This document shows positions 32,194-40,475 of a DNA stretch of 64,000 nucleotides, piece by piece. The notes under the pieces are model-generated. The model was not told the origin of the DNA and made no database searches. It saw nothing but the letters and a program-made list of their open reading frames with translations. This stretch comes from UBA6244 sp963676875 (GTDB lineage: Bacteria; Bacteroidota; Bacteroidia; Bacteroidales; F082). The first letter of the stretch is position 1, and every line of letters begins with the position of its first letter. The DNA lies in contig OY781436.1 in the NCBI GenBank assembly GCA_963676875.1, positions 1,116,001 to 1,180,000 of the forward strand. Direction: 5' to 3'. The position numbers and the translations under genes are program-made.

Positions 32194-32721
32194 CTATTTT
32201 TTCATGGAAATCATCCGAAGACTCATATAGACAAAGGAGAATCCATAGAACAAGAGCGTTACGCCAATGATCCAAACAAGTAAAGCCGCCTCACCAGTGG
32301 GATTATAACTGATCCAGAACCCACCGATAACAAGCAAAAACCCGATGAACATCTGAAACATGCTGTGGTTTTTGCCTTCTAATCCGCCAAAAATATCCAT
32401 GACACCCGTGAAAATCATCCAGAATCCCACGAAAAATGGCAATATTTCGGCAGTCATGTGTGGATGTGATAAAAATATAATCCCGATGATCAAGTCGATA
32501 ACACCGCCCACCAGTTTCCACGACCAGTTGGGCAGTACATTTCTAACGGTAAGAGCAAAACTGATTTCCATCACCCCTCCAATGACAGCAGCCCAACCTA
32601 AAAACACCGCCAAACCCAGAATGGAAGCCGCCGGATGAATGAATACCTTAAAAGCCAACAAAATAAATACAATGCCAACAGCCAGCAAGAGCCACCAGTT
32701 GACCGATCTCTTTTTAGTCAT
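32194..32721 (-). CDS. HdeD-like (DUF308) membrane protein
   Basis: 175 aa with six hydrophobic segments arranged as three pairs (WWLLLAVGIVFILLAFKVFIHP, LGLAVFLGWAAVIGGVMEI, LVGGVIDLIIGIIFLSHP, FFVGFWMIFTGVMDIFGG, MFIGFLLVIGGFWISYNP, LVWIIGVTLLFYGFSFV). The repeated G-x-x-x-G and HP/NP turns are typical of the HdeD/DUF308 family, linked to acid stress in enterobacteria but of unknown role here. Single gene. Confidence 0.85.
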   Translation of the reverse strand: MTKKRSVNWWLLLAVGIVFILLAFKVFIHPAASILGLAVFLGWAAVIGGVMEISFALTVRNVLPNWSWKLVGGVIDLIIGIIFLSHPHMTAEILPFFVGFWMIFTGVMDIFGGLEGKNHSMFQMFIGFLLVIGGFWISYNPTGEAALLVWIIGVTLLFYGFSFVYMSLRMISMKK

Positions 32722-33351
32722 AACTCAGTTGTTTAAAATTTGAGGAAAGATAAACAATTTTTGAAACCAATTATACTTATGAACCCCAATGGATGAGGCA
32801 TGATAAATAGAATAGGGATGACGCTGATGAAAAGGATTGTCACTGATTTAGGCAATATTCCCTTGCTTCCGCTTCAAGCATTCACGCTTGAAGTCACATG
32901 CTGCTTTAAGCCCTATGATCCACTGATCCATTGATCCATTGATCCCACTGATCCCATTGATCCCATTGATCCCATTGATCCCACTAATCCTCTCATACAC
33001 TCGTATGCAACATGAGAAACATACAACCGTGTCAATCAACCAAATAACCTGCCTCCCAAAAAAAAGTTGAAAAAATCCCAAAAAATGGTAGAATTTTTCC
33101 AAAAAACTGCACACTATTTAATGAAGTCACTTGTTTAATTATTAACCTGCTAAACCCATGACATTAAAAATTCACAACCAAATTAATTCTGACAGGTTTT
33201 GCCAAAAGGACGGAATTTATAACCGTCTTATTTTAAATGCTTTACCCCCCCATTAAATTTTTGCAATCACCTGATTAATAAGTTCATTTTCATACTGGGG
33301 AAGAATAAGTTTATTTTAAGGTGGGGGTGTTGGGCAGGAATCCTGTCAGGT
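32722..33351. other. Gene-free stretch with a tandem repeat tract
   Basis: About 630 bases with no credible frame. It contains the GATCCCATT tandem tract (32919-32990), a poly-C run near 33247 and two CTGACAGG/CCTGTCAGG half-sites at about 33190 and 33343. The frame with GINGINGI-type repeats on the minus strand is a product of the tandem repeat. Confidence 0.6.
32919..32990. repeat. GATCCCATT-type tandem repeat
   Basis: Seven to eight units of GATCCCATT/GATCCACT with period 9-10 fill the tract. It is of the same general kind as the tracts at 5.9, 7.2 and 28.3 kb but with a different unit. Confidence 0.85.
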
Positions 33352-33383
33352 TTGGTTAACAACGCGTTTTCAGGTATGCTTTG
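33352..33383 (+). promoter_or_regulatory. Promoter-like pair before a 26-aa frame
   Basis: TTTG at 33352-33355, a 19-base spacer, then TATGCTTTG at 33375-33383, one base longer than the TAnnTTTG consensus. An ATG follows after four bases. Confidence 0.35.
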
Positions 33384-33387
33384 ACAT

Positions 33388-33468
33388 ATGAGAATTTCGA
33401 TTGAAAATAAAATTGGGGGATATGGCAGCGGAGTTACCAAAACAGGTAAAATTGTTGTTAGTAAATAG
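33388..33468 (+). CDS. Possible 26-aa glycine-rich peptide with its own terminator
   Basis: The ATG at 33388 opens MRISIENKIGGYGSGVTKTG followed by KIVVSK and a stop. It has a promoter-like sequence just upstream and a perfect 12-bp hairpin just downstream. I do not recognise it; it could be a leader peptide for the T9SS cargo gene at 33532 or a small independent gene. Confidence 0.3.
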   Translation: MRISIENKIGGYGSGVTKTGKIVVSK

Positions 33469-33481
33469 TTTGTTATTTACA

Positions 33482-33510
33482 AAGGGAGAGACAGGGATTG
33501 TCTCTCCCTT
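33482..33510 (+). terminator. Strong hairpin upstream of the T9SS cargo gene
   Basis: AAGGGAGAGACA at 33482-33493 pairs perfectly with TGTCTCTCCCTT at 33499-33510 around a 5-base loop. It lacks a long T-run. It may end the small transcript or form a structured leader of the gene starting 22 bases later. Confidence 0.5.
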
Positions 33511-33531
33511 ATGTAGTTAAAAATATGCATA

Positions 33532-35430
33532 ATGAAAGGAATTTTTAATACACTTATTTTACTCACATGGTCGTTAATTGGCATTTCACAACACATGGAC
33601 ATCACTTGGCAACAATGTTTCGGCGGTAGCGATCAGGATGTTGCCATGGATATGGTAGCCATGGACAACGGATATTTGATATTGGGATACACTTATTCTG
33701 ATGATGGGGATGTATCCAACAACCATGGATCCAACGATGTCTGGCTGGTACGGATTGATTCTTTGGGCAATTTGTTGTGGGAAAAAGCATTGGGGGGATC
33801 ACAAAGCGATGGCGGCGCCAGTATTTCAAAGATAACCGACAGCACGTTCTACATCTTAGGAGGATCATTGTCAAATGATGGGGACATTTCAAACGACCGT
33901 TTTCCAAACTCCATGGACTTTTGGTTACTCAAAATAGATGATCAAGGCAATATTCTTTGGGATAAGATTGTAGGGACATCACATAAAGATACACCGGAAA
34001 AAATTATCACTACGAATGACGGGGGGGCTTTGGCCTTGGGCTTTGCAGGATTAAACGATGGAGACAAAACAGAATGGTATGGTTATTCTGATATGTGGAT
34101 GATCAAACTCAACAGCGAGGGAACCACCGAATGGGAATTCACTTTGGGGGGATCTGGCATTGATTTTCCAAATGATATTATTCAAACCAGCGATGGGGGA
34201 TACCTGGTTAGTGGTAGTGCCATCGTGGAGCCGGGGGGTAATTTAACCTGCAATTTGCATGGGCAGGCGGATGCCGTGCTGGTTAAACTAGACTCAACAA
34301 GAAACATTGAATGGCAGCATTGCTATGGAGGTAGTGGATATGATGGGGCAGGCAAAGTAGTCGCATTGGTTGACGGTTACCTTTTTGCGGGGATTGTCGA
34401 CTCGAATGATGGTGATATTACAGGCTGGCATGGAGGGCTTGATGTTTGGCTTGTTAAGGTGGATATATCTGGCGATTTAGTTTGGCAAAAGTGTCTTGGA
34501 GGCACTGGGGATGAAGGAATAAGCAAAATATTCAAGTCTACTGAAGGCGGATATGTATTGGTTGGTGTTACAACTTCAAATGATGGCGATGTTTCAGGAA
34601 ACCATTCAGTTATTGGTAAAAATGATATATGGATTTTAAGGGTAGATGACGTTGGTGAAATTGAGTGGCAACAATGTGTAGGAGGATTTGATTCCGAATA
34701 TTTGAAATACGGTGTTTTGCAAAAACAAGATAACAACTCCGTTTTTGCCAGCTCTGTTTATTATACAGGTGATGACGTACAATGCGACCTGCATGGAGAG
34801 TACAATGATGACTTCTGGCTCTTCAACCTCAAAGACTGCTCCAACTACCAACCCACCACACCCGAAACCCCCTCCGGGCCGGATACTCTGTGCCACACCA
34901 ACGATTCTACCTCGGTTTACACCCTTGCACCCGCTGCCGGAGCCTGGGGCTATAGCTGGCAACTGCAACCCGAGGAGGCAGGCACGCTGGCACAAGACAG
35001 CCTCACCGCCACCATCACCTGGAACACAGGCTACCAAGGCGAGGTACTCATCTCTGCCGCCAGCTACAACGACTGTGGCGAGTCGGTCTACTCAGAAGTA
35101 AAAACCACCTTTGTTTATACCTGCGTGGGCGTGGAGGAAAATATGGCCGGTGGCTTTGGCTTGAGGGTGTATCCCAATCCGGCTCGGGAATGGGTTACTT
35201 TTGAACTTCCGGGGGCAACTCCCTCCCCTTGGGGGAGGGCTGGGGAGGGGTATAACAAACCCACCACCATTTTCGTCTATCACCACACCGGGCAGTTGGT
35301 GGAAAAGCTGGAATTAAAAGCAACCCCAACCCGATGGAATACTTCCGGCCTACCGGGCGGTTTGTATTACTACCGTGCGGAGCAGGACGGGAAAATGGTA
35401 ACAGGCAAAGTGATGTTGCTTGGGGAGTGA
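33532..35430 (+). CDS. T9SS-exported repeat protein with type A sorting domain
   Basis: 632 aa. A short signal region (MKGIFNTLILLTWSLIGISQ) precedes about eight repeats of ~50 residues of the type WQQCFGGSxxDxAxxIIxTxDGGYLxxGxTxSNDGDVSxxHGxxDxWLVKxDxxGxIxW, which would form a beta-propeller-like structure. A PKD-like segment follows (TPETPSGPDTLCHTNDS..). The last ~85 residues are the sorting domain (GLRVYPNPAREWVTFELP .. YYYRAEQDGKMVTGKVMLLGE). Inside that domain lies an insert (TPSPWGRAGEGYN) encoded by a palindromic repeat. The protein is expected on the cell surface; its function is unknown. Confidence 0.88.
   Translation: MKGIFNTLILLTWSLIGISQHMDITWQQCFGGSDQDVAMDMVAMDNGYLILGYTYSDDGDVSNNHGSNDVWLVRIDSLGNLLWEKALGGSQSDGGASISKITDSTFYILGGSLSNDGDISNDRFPNSMDFWLLKIDDQGNILWDKIVGTSHKDTPEKIITTNDGGALALGFAGLNDGDKTEWYGYSDMWMIKLNSEGTTEWEFTLGGSGIDFPNDIIQTSDGGYLVSGSAIVEPGGNLTCNLHGQADAVLVKLDSTRNIEWQHCYGGSGYDGAGKVVALVDGYLFAGIVDSNDGDITGWHGGLDVWLVKVDISGDLVWQKCLGGTGDEGISKIFKSTEGGYVLVGVTTSNDGDVSGNHSVIGKNDIWILRVDDVGEIEWQQCVGGFDSEYLKYGVLQKQDNNSVFASSVYYTGDDVQCDLHGEYNDDFWLFNLKDCSNYQPTTPETPSGPDTLCHTNDSTSVYTLAPAAGAWGYSWQLQPEEAGTLAQDSLTATITWNTGYQGEVLISAASYNDCGESVYSEVKTTFVYTCVGVEENMAGGFGLRVYPNPAREWVTFELPGATPSPWGRAGEGYNKPTTIFVYHHTGQLVEKLELKATPTRWNTSGLPGGLYYYRAEQDGKMVTGKVMLLGE
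35217..35256. repeat. Palindromic intergenic-type repeat inserted in frame in a coding sequence
   Basis: CCCTCCCC-TT-GGGGGAGGG at 35221-35239 followed by a GGGGAGGGG segment is the same kind of element as the CCTTTCCCC-TT-GGGGGAAAGG hairpin of the 183-bp intergenic repeat. It encodes the extra residues TPSPWGRAGEG inside the otherwise conserved T9SS sorting domain without shifting the frame. Confidence 0.7.
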
Positions 35431-35447
35431 GGATTTCAACTCAACTC

Positions 35448-35831
35448 CTACATCATCGCCACAGCTTCAATTTCCACCAAAGCACCCAAGGGCAACCCTT
35501 TTACGGCAAAAGCTGCTCTGGCCGGGGGGTCGGTGGGGAAATAGGTGGCATATACTTCGTTCATGGGAACAAACAACGACATGTCGCTGAGGTAAATGGT
35601 ACACTTGAGGATTTTGGTGAGGTCGTTGCCAAAACCGGCTGCCTTCATAATGGCCAGAATATTTTTCATCACCTGTTGTGTTTGCTCAGCTACGCCTCCG
35701 GGCACAATGGCTCCTGTGGCAGGATCTACGGGTACTTGCCCGGAAATAAACAACATACCATTATTTTCGATGGCCTGACTGTAAGGGCCGATGGGTGCGG
35801 GAGCGTTTTCTGTAAAAATGACTTTTTTCAT
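35448..35831 (-). CDS. ridA: RidA-family 2-iminobutanoate/2-iminopropanoate deaminase
   Basis: 127 aa, full length for RidA. Conserved blocks: APAPIGPYSQAI, LFISGQVPVDPATG, VAEQTQQVMKNI, GFGNDLTKILKCTIYLSDM, FVPMNEVYATYF and PPARAAFAVKGLPLGALVEIEAVA, with the substrate-carboxylate-binding Arg in the PAR motif and the final Glu. RidA removes reactive enamine/imine intermediates made by PLP enzymes. It converges with the T9SS cargo gene, with 17 bases between the stops. Confidence 0.93.
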   Translation of the reverse strand: MKKVIFTENAPAPIGPYSQAIENNGMLFISGQVPVDPATGAIVPGGVAEQTQQVMKNILAIMKAAGFGNDLTKILKCTIYLSDMSLFVPMNEVYATYFPTDPPARAAFAVKGLPLGALVEIEAVAMM

Positions 35832-35953
35832 GCTATTTGGTTTTATTATGTGAACTAAAATTTCCCTTCAAAGGTAGGCATTCTGTTAGAAACCACAGGC
35901 CGCTGGTCACCAAATTTCTTTGTATTTTTACGGCGTTTAAAAAAACCATTTCC

Positions 35954-37120
35954 ATGTATAATCCTCCCGACTATTTTGGTGTAGATGAATTGTTGAGTCC
36001 CGAACATCTGTTGATTAAAACGGCCATACGCGATTGGGTCGATCGTGCCGTTATCCCGGATATCGACCACTACGCCCAACGCCATGAATTCCCCCTCCAT
36101 CTCATCAAAGAAATGGGCGAAATTGGTGCTTTTGGCCCTTATATTCCCGAAAAATATGGCGGAGCGGGATTGGATCAAATGTCCTACGGCTTAATCATGA
36201 CAGAACTGGAACGGGGCGATTCGGCCATCCGATCTGCAGCTTCGGTACAATCGTCGCTGGTGATGTATCCCATTTTTGCGTTCGGAAGCGAAGACCAACG
36301 GCTGAAATACCTGCCCCAACTGGCGTCAGGTAGCATGGTGGGGGCATTCGGACTTACCGAACCCAATCATGGGTCTGATCCCGGACATATGCTCACCCGT
36401 ATTCAGGACGTGGGCGACCACTATTTGCTCAACGGCTCCAAAATGTGGATTACCAATGCCCCCATTGCCGACATTGCCGTGGTGTGGGCAAAAGATGAAT
36501 CAGGCGTGGTACGTGGGCTGCTGGTGGAAAAAGGCATGGAGGGATTTACGGCTCCGCACACCCTCAACAAATGGTCGCTGCGGGCGTCACTCACCGGAGA
36601 GTTGGTGTTCGACAATGTGAAAGTTCCCAAAGAAAACCTGCTGCCAAATGTCAAAGGATTGAAAGGCCCGCTCATGTGCCTCAACTCCGCCCGATACGGA
36701 ATTGCCTGGGGCGTGCTGGGTGCAGCCATGTCGTGTTACGATACGGCCCTCAAGTATTCGCTCGAGCGAAAACAGTTCAACAAACCCATCGCTTCTTTTC
36801 AGTTGCAACAAAAAAAGCTGGCCGAAATGCTGACAGAAATCACCAAAGGTCAGTTGCTTGCCTGGCGACTGGGCACTTTACGAAACAACAACAAAGCCAC
36901 CCCTGCACAAATTTCCATGGCCAAGCGCAACAATGTGGAAATGGCTTTGAAGGTGGCGCGCGAAAGCCGCCAGATACTGGGTGCCATGGGCATTTCAGGC
37001 GATTTTCCCATCATGCGCCACATGATGAACCTCGAATCTGTAATCACATACGAGGGTACCCACGACATTCATCTGCTCATCACTGGTCTGGACATCACCG
37101 GAATTGCTGCGTTTGAGTAA
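35954..37120 (+). CDS. gcdH: Glutaryl-CoA dehydrogenase-like acyl-CoA dehydrogenase
   Basis: 388 aa from ATG 35954 (MYNPPDYFGVDELLSPE); the upstream extension to 35837 runs through non-conserved sequence. Blocks closely parallel to human GCDH are visible: IRSAASVQSSLVMYPIFAFGSE (with the substrate Arg), GAFGLTEPNHGSDP, KMWITNAPIADIAVVWAKDE, NSARYGIAWGVLGAA, FQLQQKKLAEMLTEITKGQ and the catalytic base in ITYEGTHDIHLLI. The enzyme oxidises and decarboxylates glutaryl-CoA to crotonyl-CoA in lysine/tryptophan breakdown; FAD is the cofactor. No other genes of that pathway adjoin, but a lysine-aminomutase-like gene lies elsewhere in the window. Confidence 0.88.
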   Translation: MYNPPDYFGVDELLSPEHLLIKTAIRDWVDRAVIPDIDHYAQRHEFPLHLIKEMGEIGAFGPYIPEKYGGAGLDQMSYGLIMTELERGDSAIRSAASVQSSLVMYPIFAFGSEDQRLKYLPQLASGSMVGAFGLTEPNHGSDPGHMLTRIQDVGDHYLLNGSKMWITNAPIADIAVVWAKDESGVVRGLLVEKGMEGFTAPHTLNKWSLRASLTGELVFDNVKVPKENLLPNVKGLKGPLMCLNSARYGIAWGVLGAAMSCYDTALKYSLERKQFNKPIASFQLQQKKLAEMLTEITKGQLLAWRLGTLRNNNKATPAQISMAKRNNVEMALKVARESRQILGAMGISGDFPIMRHMMNLESVITYEGTHDIHLLITGLDITGIAAFE

Positions 37121-37128
37121 AGATACAG

Positions 37129-37159
37129 TTGACAAGTTATGCGGATTGTCCTACTTTTG
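37129..37159 (+). promoter_or_regulatory. Promoter of the thioredoxin-like/panCD operon
   Basis: TTG at 37129-37131, a 20-base spacer and TACTTTTG at 37152-37159, a good match to both elements. The ATG at 37183 follows after 23 bases. Confidence 0.6.
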
Positions 37160-37182
37160 CAGGTTCAACCAATTGAAACAAG

Positions 37183-37704
37183 ATGATAAAAAAAGGCATT
37201 TGGGTGCTGATGATGATGCTTGGATATCAACTTTCGGCACAAACCATCAACAAGATAATCATTGACCCACAAATAAACAAGGAGGTCATGATTGGCTATT
37301 GCAACAAGACCGGATTGGAAAAGGGAGAATTTGGCGAAATTTTTAAAGCCGGCATGGAAAATTACAAACCGAAAAAAAAGTACATCGAAAAATTGACTCC
37401 ACTAATCGATCAGGTGGAATTTACCCTCGTTTTTGCCACCTGGTGTGGCGACAGCAAAGAACAAGTACCCCATTTTTATAAAATCTTACAAGCCTGCCAA
37501 TACAACGATAAAAGGGTGAAAGTAATTGGTGTCGATCGGAATAAGTCGGCCATTTTGGTGGACATTAAAGACCTGAACATCGAACGTGTACCCACCTTCA
37601 TCATCTATCGAAACGGGCTGGAAATCGGACGCATTGTAGAAACCCCCGATAAACGACTTGAGCGCGATCTGTACACTATCATCTCCGAAAACACCCTACC
37701 CTAA
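37183..37704 (+). CDS. Thioredoxin-fold protein with a single active-site cysteine
   Basis: 173 aa with signal peptide (MIKKGIWVLMMMLGYQLSAQ). The thioredoxin fold is seen in EFTLVFATWCGDSKEQVPHFYKILQACQ, VIGVDRN and the cis-proline region ERVPTFIIYRNGLEIGRIV. The active-site motif is W-C-G-D-S, so the second cysteine of the usual CxxC is missing. It could act as a mono-thiol chaperone or a reductant, as in other Bacteroidota. It is the first gene of an operon with panC (10 bases away), a linkage that does not reveal its role. Confidence 0.8.
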   Translation: MIKKGIWVLMMMLGYQLSAQTINKIIIDPQINKEVMIGYCNKTGLEKGEFGEIFKAGMENYKPKKKYIEKLTPLIDQVEFTLVFATWCGDSKEQVPHFYKILQACQYNDKRVKVIGVDRNKSAILVDIKDLNIERVPTFIIYRNGLEIGRIVETPDKRLERDLYTIISENTLP

Positions 37705-37714
37705 ATAGTACAAC

Positions 37715-38557
37715 ATGCATGTTTTCAACACAATAAGCCAAACCAACGACTTTGTCGTGGAAGCCCGTCTTCAGGGAAAAACCATCGGTTTTGTACCTAC
37801 CATGGGCGCACTCCACGAAGGACATCTGGAGCTCATGCGCCGTGCAAAAAGGGAGAATGATTTGCTGGCGGTGAGTATCTATGTCAATCCCATCCAGTTC
37901 AACAATCCGGAAGATTTAAAAAAATATCCACGCGTACTCGACCGCGATTTGGAACTGCTGAAAACAGTGGATTGCGACTTTGTATTTGCCCCATCGGATG
38001 CCGAAATGTATCCCGAACCTCCATCGGAAACCTTTGATTTCGGCCCATTGGAAAGGGTTATGGAGGGGGCCTTCCGTCCGGGTCATTTCAATGGAGTAGC
38101 CATCGTGGTGAAACGACTTTTTAATATTGTACAGCCACACAAAGCGTATTTTGGAGAAAAAGATTTTCAGCAATTGACTGTAATAAAACAACTTGTGGAA
38201 CAGGAACACTTTCCCATCGCCATTATCCCATGCGACATCGTACGCGAAAACGACGGCCTGGCCATGAGCTCGCGCAACGTTCGGCTCACCCCCGAAGAAC
38301 GTGCCATAGCTCCCCATATCTACCACATACTTAAATCGGTTGCCGATAAAGCGCCTCAAATGAGCCCTGATGAATTGGAAAAATGGGGCAAAGCACAATT
38401 GGACCACATAGAGGCCTTTACAACCGAGTACTTCCAAATTGCCGACGGACATACCCTTCAGCCTCTGAAAAGCCTGAAAAACACAGATTCGGCAAGGGCT
38501 TTCGTGGCCCTGCAACTGGGCAAGGTGAGATTAATCGACAATATTCGAATTATTTAA
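37715..38557 (+). CDS. panC: Pantothenate synthetase
   Basis: 280 aa, full length. ATP/pantoate-binding motifs: VPTMGALHEGHLELMRRAK (HxGH), VSIYVNPIQFNNPEDLKKYPR, the RPGHFNGVAIVVKRLFNIVQP loop, AYFGEKDFQQL (KDxQQ) and LAMSSRNVRLTPEER (KMSKS-like). It joins pantoate and beta-alanine; the latter comes from PanD, encoded next. Both are steps to coenzyme A. Confidence 0.97.
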   Translation: MHVFNTISQTNDFVVEARLQGKTIGFVPTMGALHEGHLELMRRAKRENDLLAVSIYVNPIQFNNPEDLKKYPRVLDRDLELLKTVDCDFVFAPSDAEMYPEPPSETFDFGPLERVMEGAFRPGHFNGVAIVVKRLFNIVQPHKAYFGEKDFQQLTVIKQLVEQEHFPIAIIPCDIVRENDGLAMSSRNVRLTPEERAIAPHIYHILKSVADKAPQMSPDELEKWGKAQLDHIEAFTTEYFQIADGHTLQPLKSLKNTDSARAFVALQLGKVRLIDNIRII

Positions 38558-38565
38558 TAATTTTG
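38558..38565 (+). promoter_or_regulatory. Possible internal -7 box (TAATTTTG) before panD
   Basis: TAnnTTTG match directly after the panC stop and 34 bases before the panD ATG. It could give panD and downstream genes a second promoter, but an operon read-through would suffice. Confidence 0.35.
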
Positions 38566-38599
38566 CAGCGGTTTAAGCCAATATTTTATTCATTGGATC

Positions 38600-38944
38600 A
38601 TGAATATCGAAGTACTAAAATCAAAAATACACAGAGCTACCATTACCATGGCCGACCTCAACTATGTGGGGAGTATTGCCATCGACGAAAACCTGATGGA
38701 TGCTGCCAATCTTATTGAGAACGAAAAAGTTGAGATATTCAATATCAACAATGGCGAACGATTGGCTACCTATGTCATCAAAGGTGAACGCGGATCGGGA
38801 ACCATTTCCCTCAATGGAGCTGCTGCACGAAAAGCCATGAAAGGCGATTTGGTTATCATCGTGTCCTACGCCTCCATGGACTTTGAAGAAGCCAAGCAGT
38901 TTAAACCTGCCATTATTTTCCCAGATAACCTCAACCACATATAG
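38600..38944 (+). CDS. panD: Aspartate 1-decarboxylase
   Basis: 114 aa. The self-cleavage site Gly24-Ser25 lies in LNYVGSIAIDENLMDAA, generating the pyruvoyl group. Other blocks: KSKIHRATIT, VDIFNINNGERL-type EIFNINNGERLATYVIKGERGSGTI and NGAAARKAMKGDLVIIVSYA. It makes beta-alanine from aspartate for PanC, its upstream neighbour. It is probably in one transcript with the next membrane protein. Confidence 0.97.
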   Translation: MNIEVLKSKIHRATITMADLNYVGSIAIDENLMDAANLIENEKVEIFNINNGERLATYVIKGERGSGTISLNGAAARKAMKGDLVIIVSYASMDFEEAKQFKPAIIFPDNLNHI

Positions 38945-38950
38945 ATTCAG

Positions 38951-40000
38951 TTGACAACCATCCAGCGTAAAAGAATATCCAGCGTTATCCAATACCTCTT
39001 CTTTTTGAGTTTTGGTATCGTGCTTCTGTATCTCAGCTTTCGCCGGGTGGATATGAGCGAAGTGTGGAACGACATCCTGTCAGCCCATTATTCCTGGTTG
39101 TTTCTATCGTTGGTTGTTGCCTTGATATCTCACATTTTCAGGGCATTGCGCTGGAATTTACTCATTAACTCCATGGGTTATCGCACACGTACCTCCACCA
39201 CTTTCTTTGCAGTAATGGTAGGATATATGGCCAATACGGCTGTTCCGCGTATGGGTGAGTTTATGCGTTGCGGCATCCTCTCCAAAAAAGAAAAAATACC
39301 CTTCAACGCGCTTTTCGGAACGGTCATCTCCGAAAGGCTTTTTGATCTGGTCATTTTAATTTCCATCATCATTTTGGTAATCGCTTTTCAGTTTAGTATG
39401 CTCGAAGGCTTACTTACCCAACTATTTGGCAATGTGATGGACTCGGGCACTTCCAACCTGACCGTGGCAGCGCTTGTGTTGGTATCCATGGTGATTTTTT
39501 TTGGCGGACTCATCTTTTTTGTTCGCAAAAATCAAAGTTATTTCAACAGGTTTGGCTTCTTCAGGAAAGTCATGGCGTTTTTCGGCGGTCTCGTGGAAGG
39601 CATTCAAACCATTATCAAACTGAAGGAAAAAGGTCTTTTTGTTCTCTATACTTTTTTCATCTGGCTTACTTATGCCGGCATGGTGTATCTGCCGCTGTTT
39701 ATGTTTCCTGAAACCAGCCACCTCAGCTTTATTGATGCGCTTACCATTATGTCCATCGGCAGTTTGGGGATTGTGGCGCCGGTTCCGGGAGGTATCGGGG
39801 CTTATCATTTTATCGTGAAGGCCATCCTTTTCGAATTGTACAAAATAAACGGAGCCACTGCCGGCTCATTTGCTGCCATCACGCATGCCGGACAAACCAT
39901 ACTCAATGTATCGGTGGGTGCTTTTGGATATTTCTACCTGACCATGTTGGCCAAAACACAAAAACCACTCAATGAAAAAACCGGAGCTCATTCAAAGTAA
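38951..40000 (+). CDS. Flippase-like membrane protein (lysylphosphatidylglycerol synthase TM family)
   Basis: 349 aa from a TTG at 38951, six bases after the panD stop. Eight or so membrane segments are present, with the family marks ALRWNLLINSMGYR, YMANTAVPRMGEFMRCGILSK (R-x-G-E after a conserved N-x-x-x-P), ISERLFDLVILI, and APVPGGIGAYHFIV. This is the UPF0104/LPG-synthase TM domain without the synthase part, thought to be a lipid-handling membrane protein. The next gene starts inside its 3' end. Confidence 0.85.
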   Translation: MTTIQRKRISSVIQYLFFLSFGIVLLYLSFRRVDMSEVWNDILSAHYSWLFLSLVVALISHIFRALRWNLLINSMGYRTRTSTTFFAVMVGYMANTAVPRMGEFMRCGILSKKEKIPFNALFGTVISERLFDLVILISIIILVIAFQFSMLEGLLTQLFGNVMDSGTSNLTVAALVLVSMVIFFGGLIFFVRKNQSYFNRFGFFRKVMAFFGGLVEGIQTIIKLKEKGLFVLYTFFIWLTYAGMVYLPLFMFPETSHLSFIDALTIMSIGSLGIVAPVPGGIGAYHFIVKAILFELYKINGATAGSFAAITHAGQTILNVSVGAFGYFYLTMLAKTQKPLNEKTGAHSK

Positions 40001-40466
40001 AATACTGGATATCCATACGTTGCAAAAACGACTGGCTTTCTGGGAATTGCAATGTAAAAAAGTAGTATTCACCAATGGCTGCTTCGACCTGTTGCACCTG
40101 GGACACATTGACTATTTGAGTAAAGCCAAGGATTTGGGCGATATCCTGATTGTGGGTGTGAATACAGACAGCTCCGTAAAACGACTCAACAAAGGCACCA
40201 ACCGACCCATTACCGGCCAATTGTCGCGAACCACCATCCTGGCTTCCCTGTTCTTTGTGGATGCCGTGGTGCTGTTCGATGAGGATACACCCTACGAACT
40301 CATCAAAATGGTTCAACCTGACGTGCTGGTAAAAGGTAGCGACTATCGTCCCGAAGACATTGTGGGTTACGATATCGTAAAAGCCAAAAACGGAGAAATT
40401 GTAACCATCGATTTCCTGGAAGGATTTTCCACCACAGCCATCGAAAATAAAATCAAGGGAGTTTAG
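39972..40466 (+). CDS. RfaE2/HldE-C-like nucleotidyltransferase
   Basis: 164 aa, a stand-alone cytidylyltransferase-type domain. Motifs: VVFTNGCFDLLHLGHIDYLSKAKDLGD (HxGH), GVNTDSSVKRLNKGTNRPI, LASLFFVDAVVLFDEDTPYELI and LVKGSDYRPEDIVGYD. This matches the C-terminal half of HldE (ADP-heptose synthesis), encoded separately in many Bacteroidota. It overlaps the preceding gene by 29 bases. The true sugar-phosphate substrate cannot be read from sequence alone. Confidence 0.88.
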   Translation: MKKPELIQSKILDIHTLQKRLAFWELQCKKVVFTNGCFDLLHLGHIDYLSKAKDLGDILIVGVNTDSSVKRLNKGTNRPITGQLSRTTILASLFFVDAVVLFDEDTPYELIKMVQPDVLVKGSDYRPEDIVGYDIVKAKNGEIVTIDFLEGFSTTAIENKIKGV

Positions 40467-40475
40467 CTTGGTTCG

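Noticed and set aside
32848..33114. 88-codon minus-strand frame with GINGINGI repeats
   Set aside because: The repeats are the translation of the GATCCCATT tandem tract; the flanks show no protein-like pattern.
35837..35953. N-terminal extension of the glutaryl-CoA dehydrogenase frame
   Set aside because: The extension has no family similarity, and the ATG at 35954 gives the expected N-terminus.
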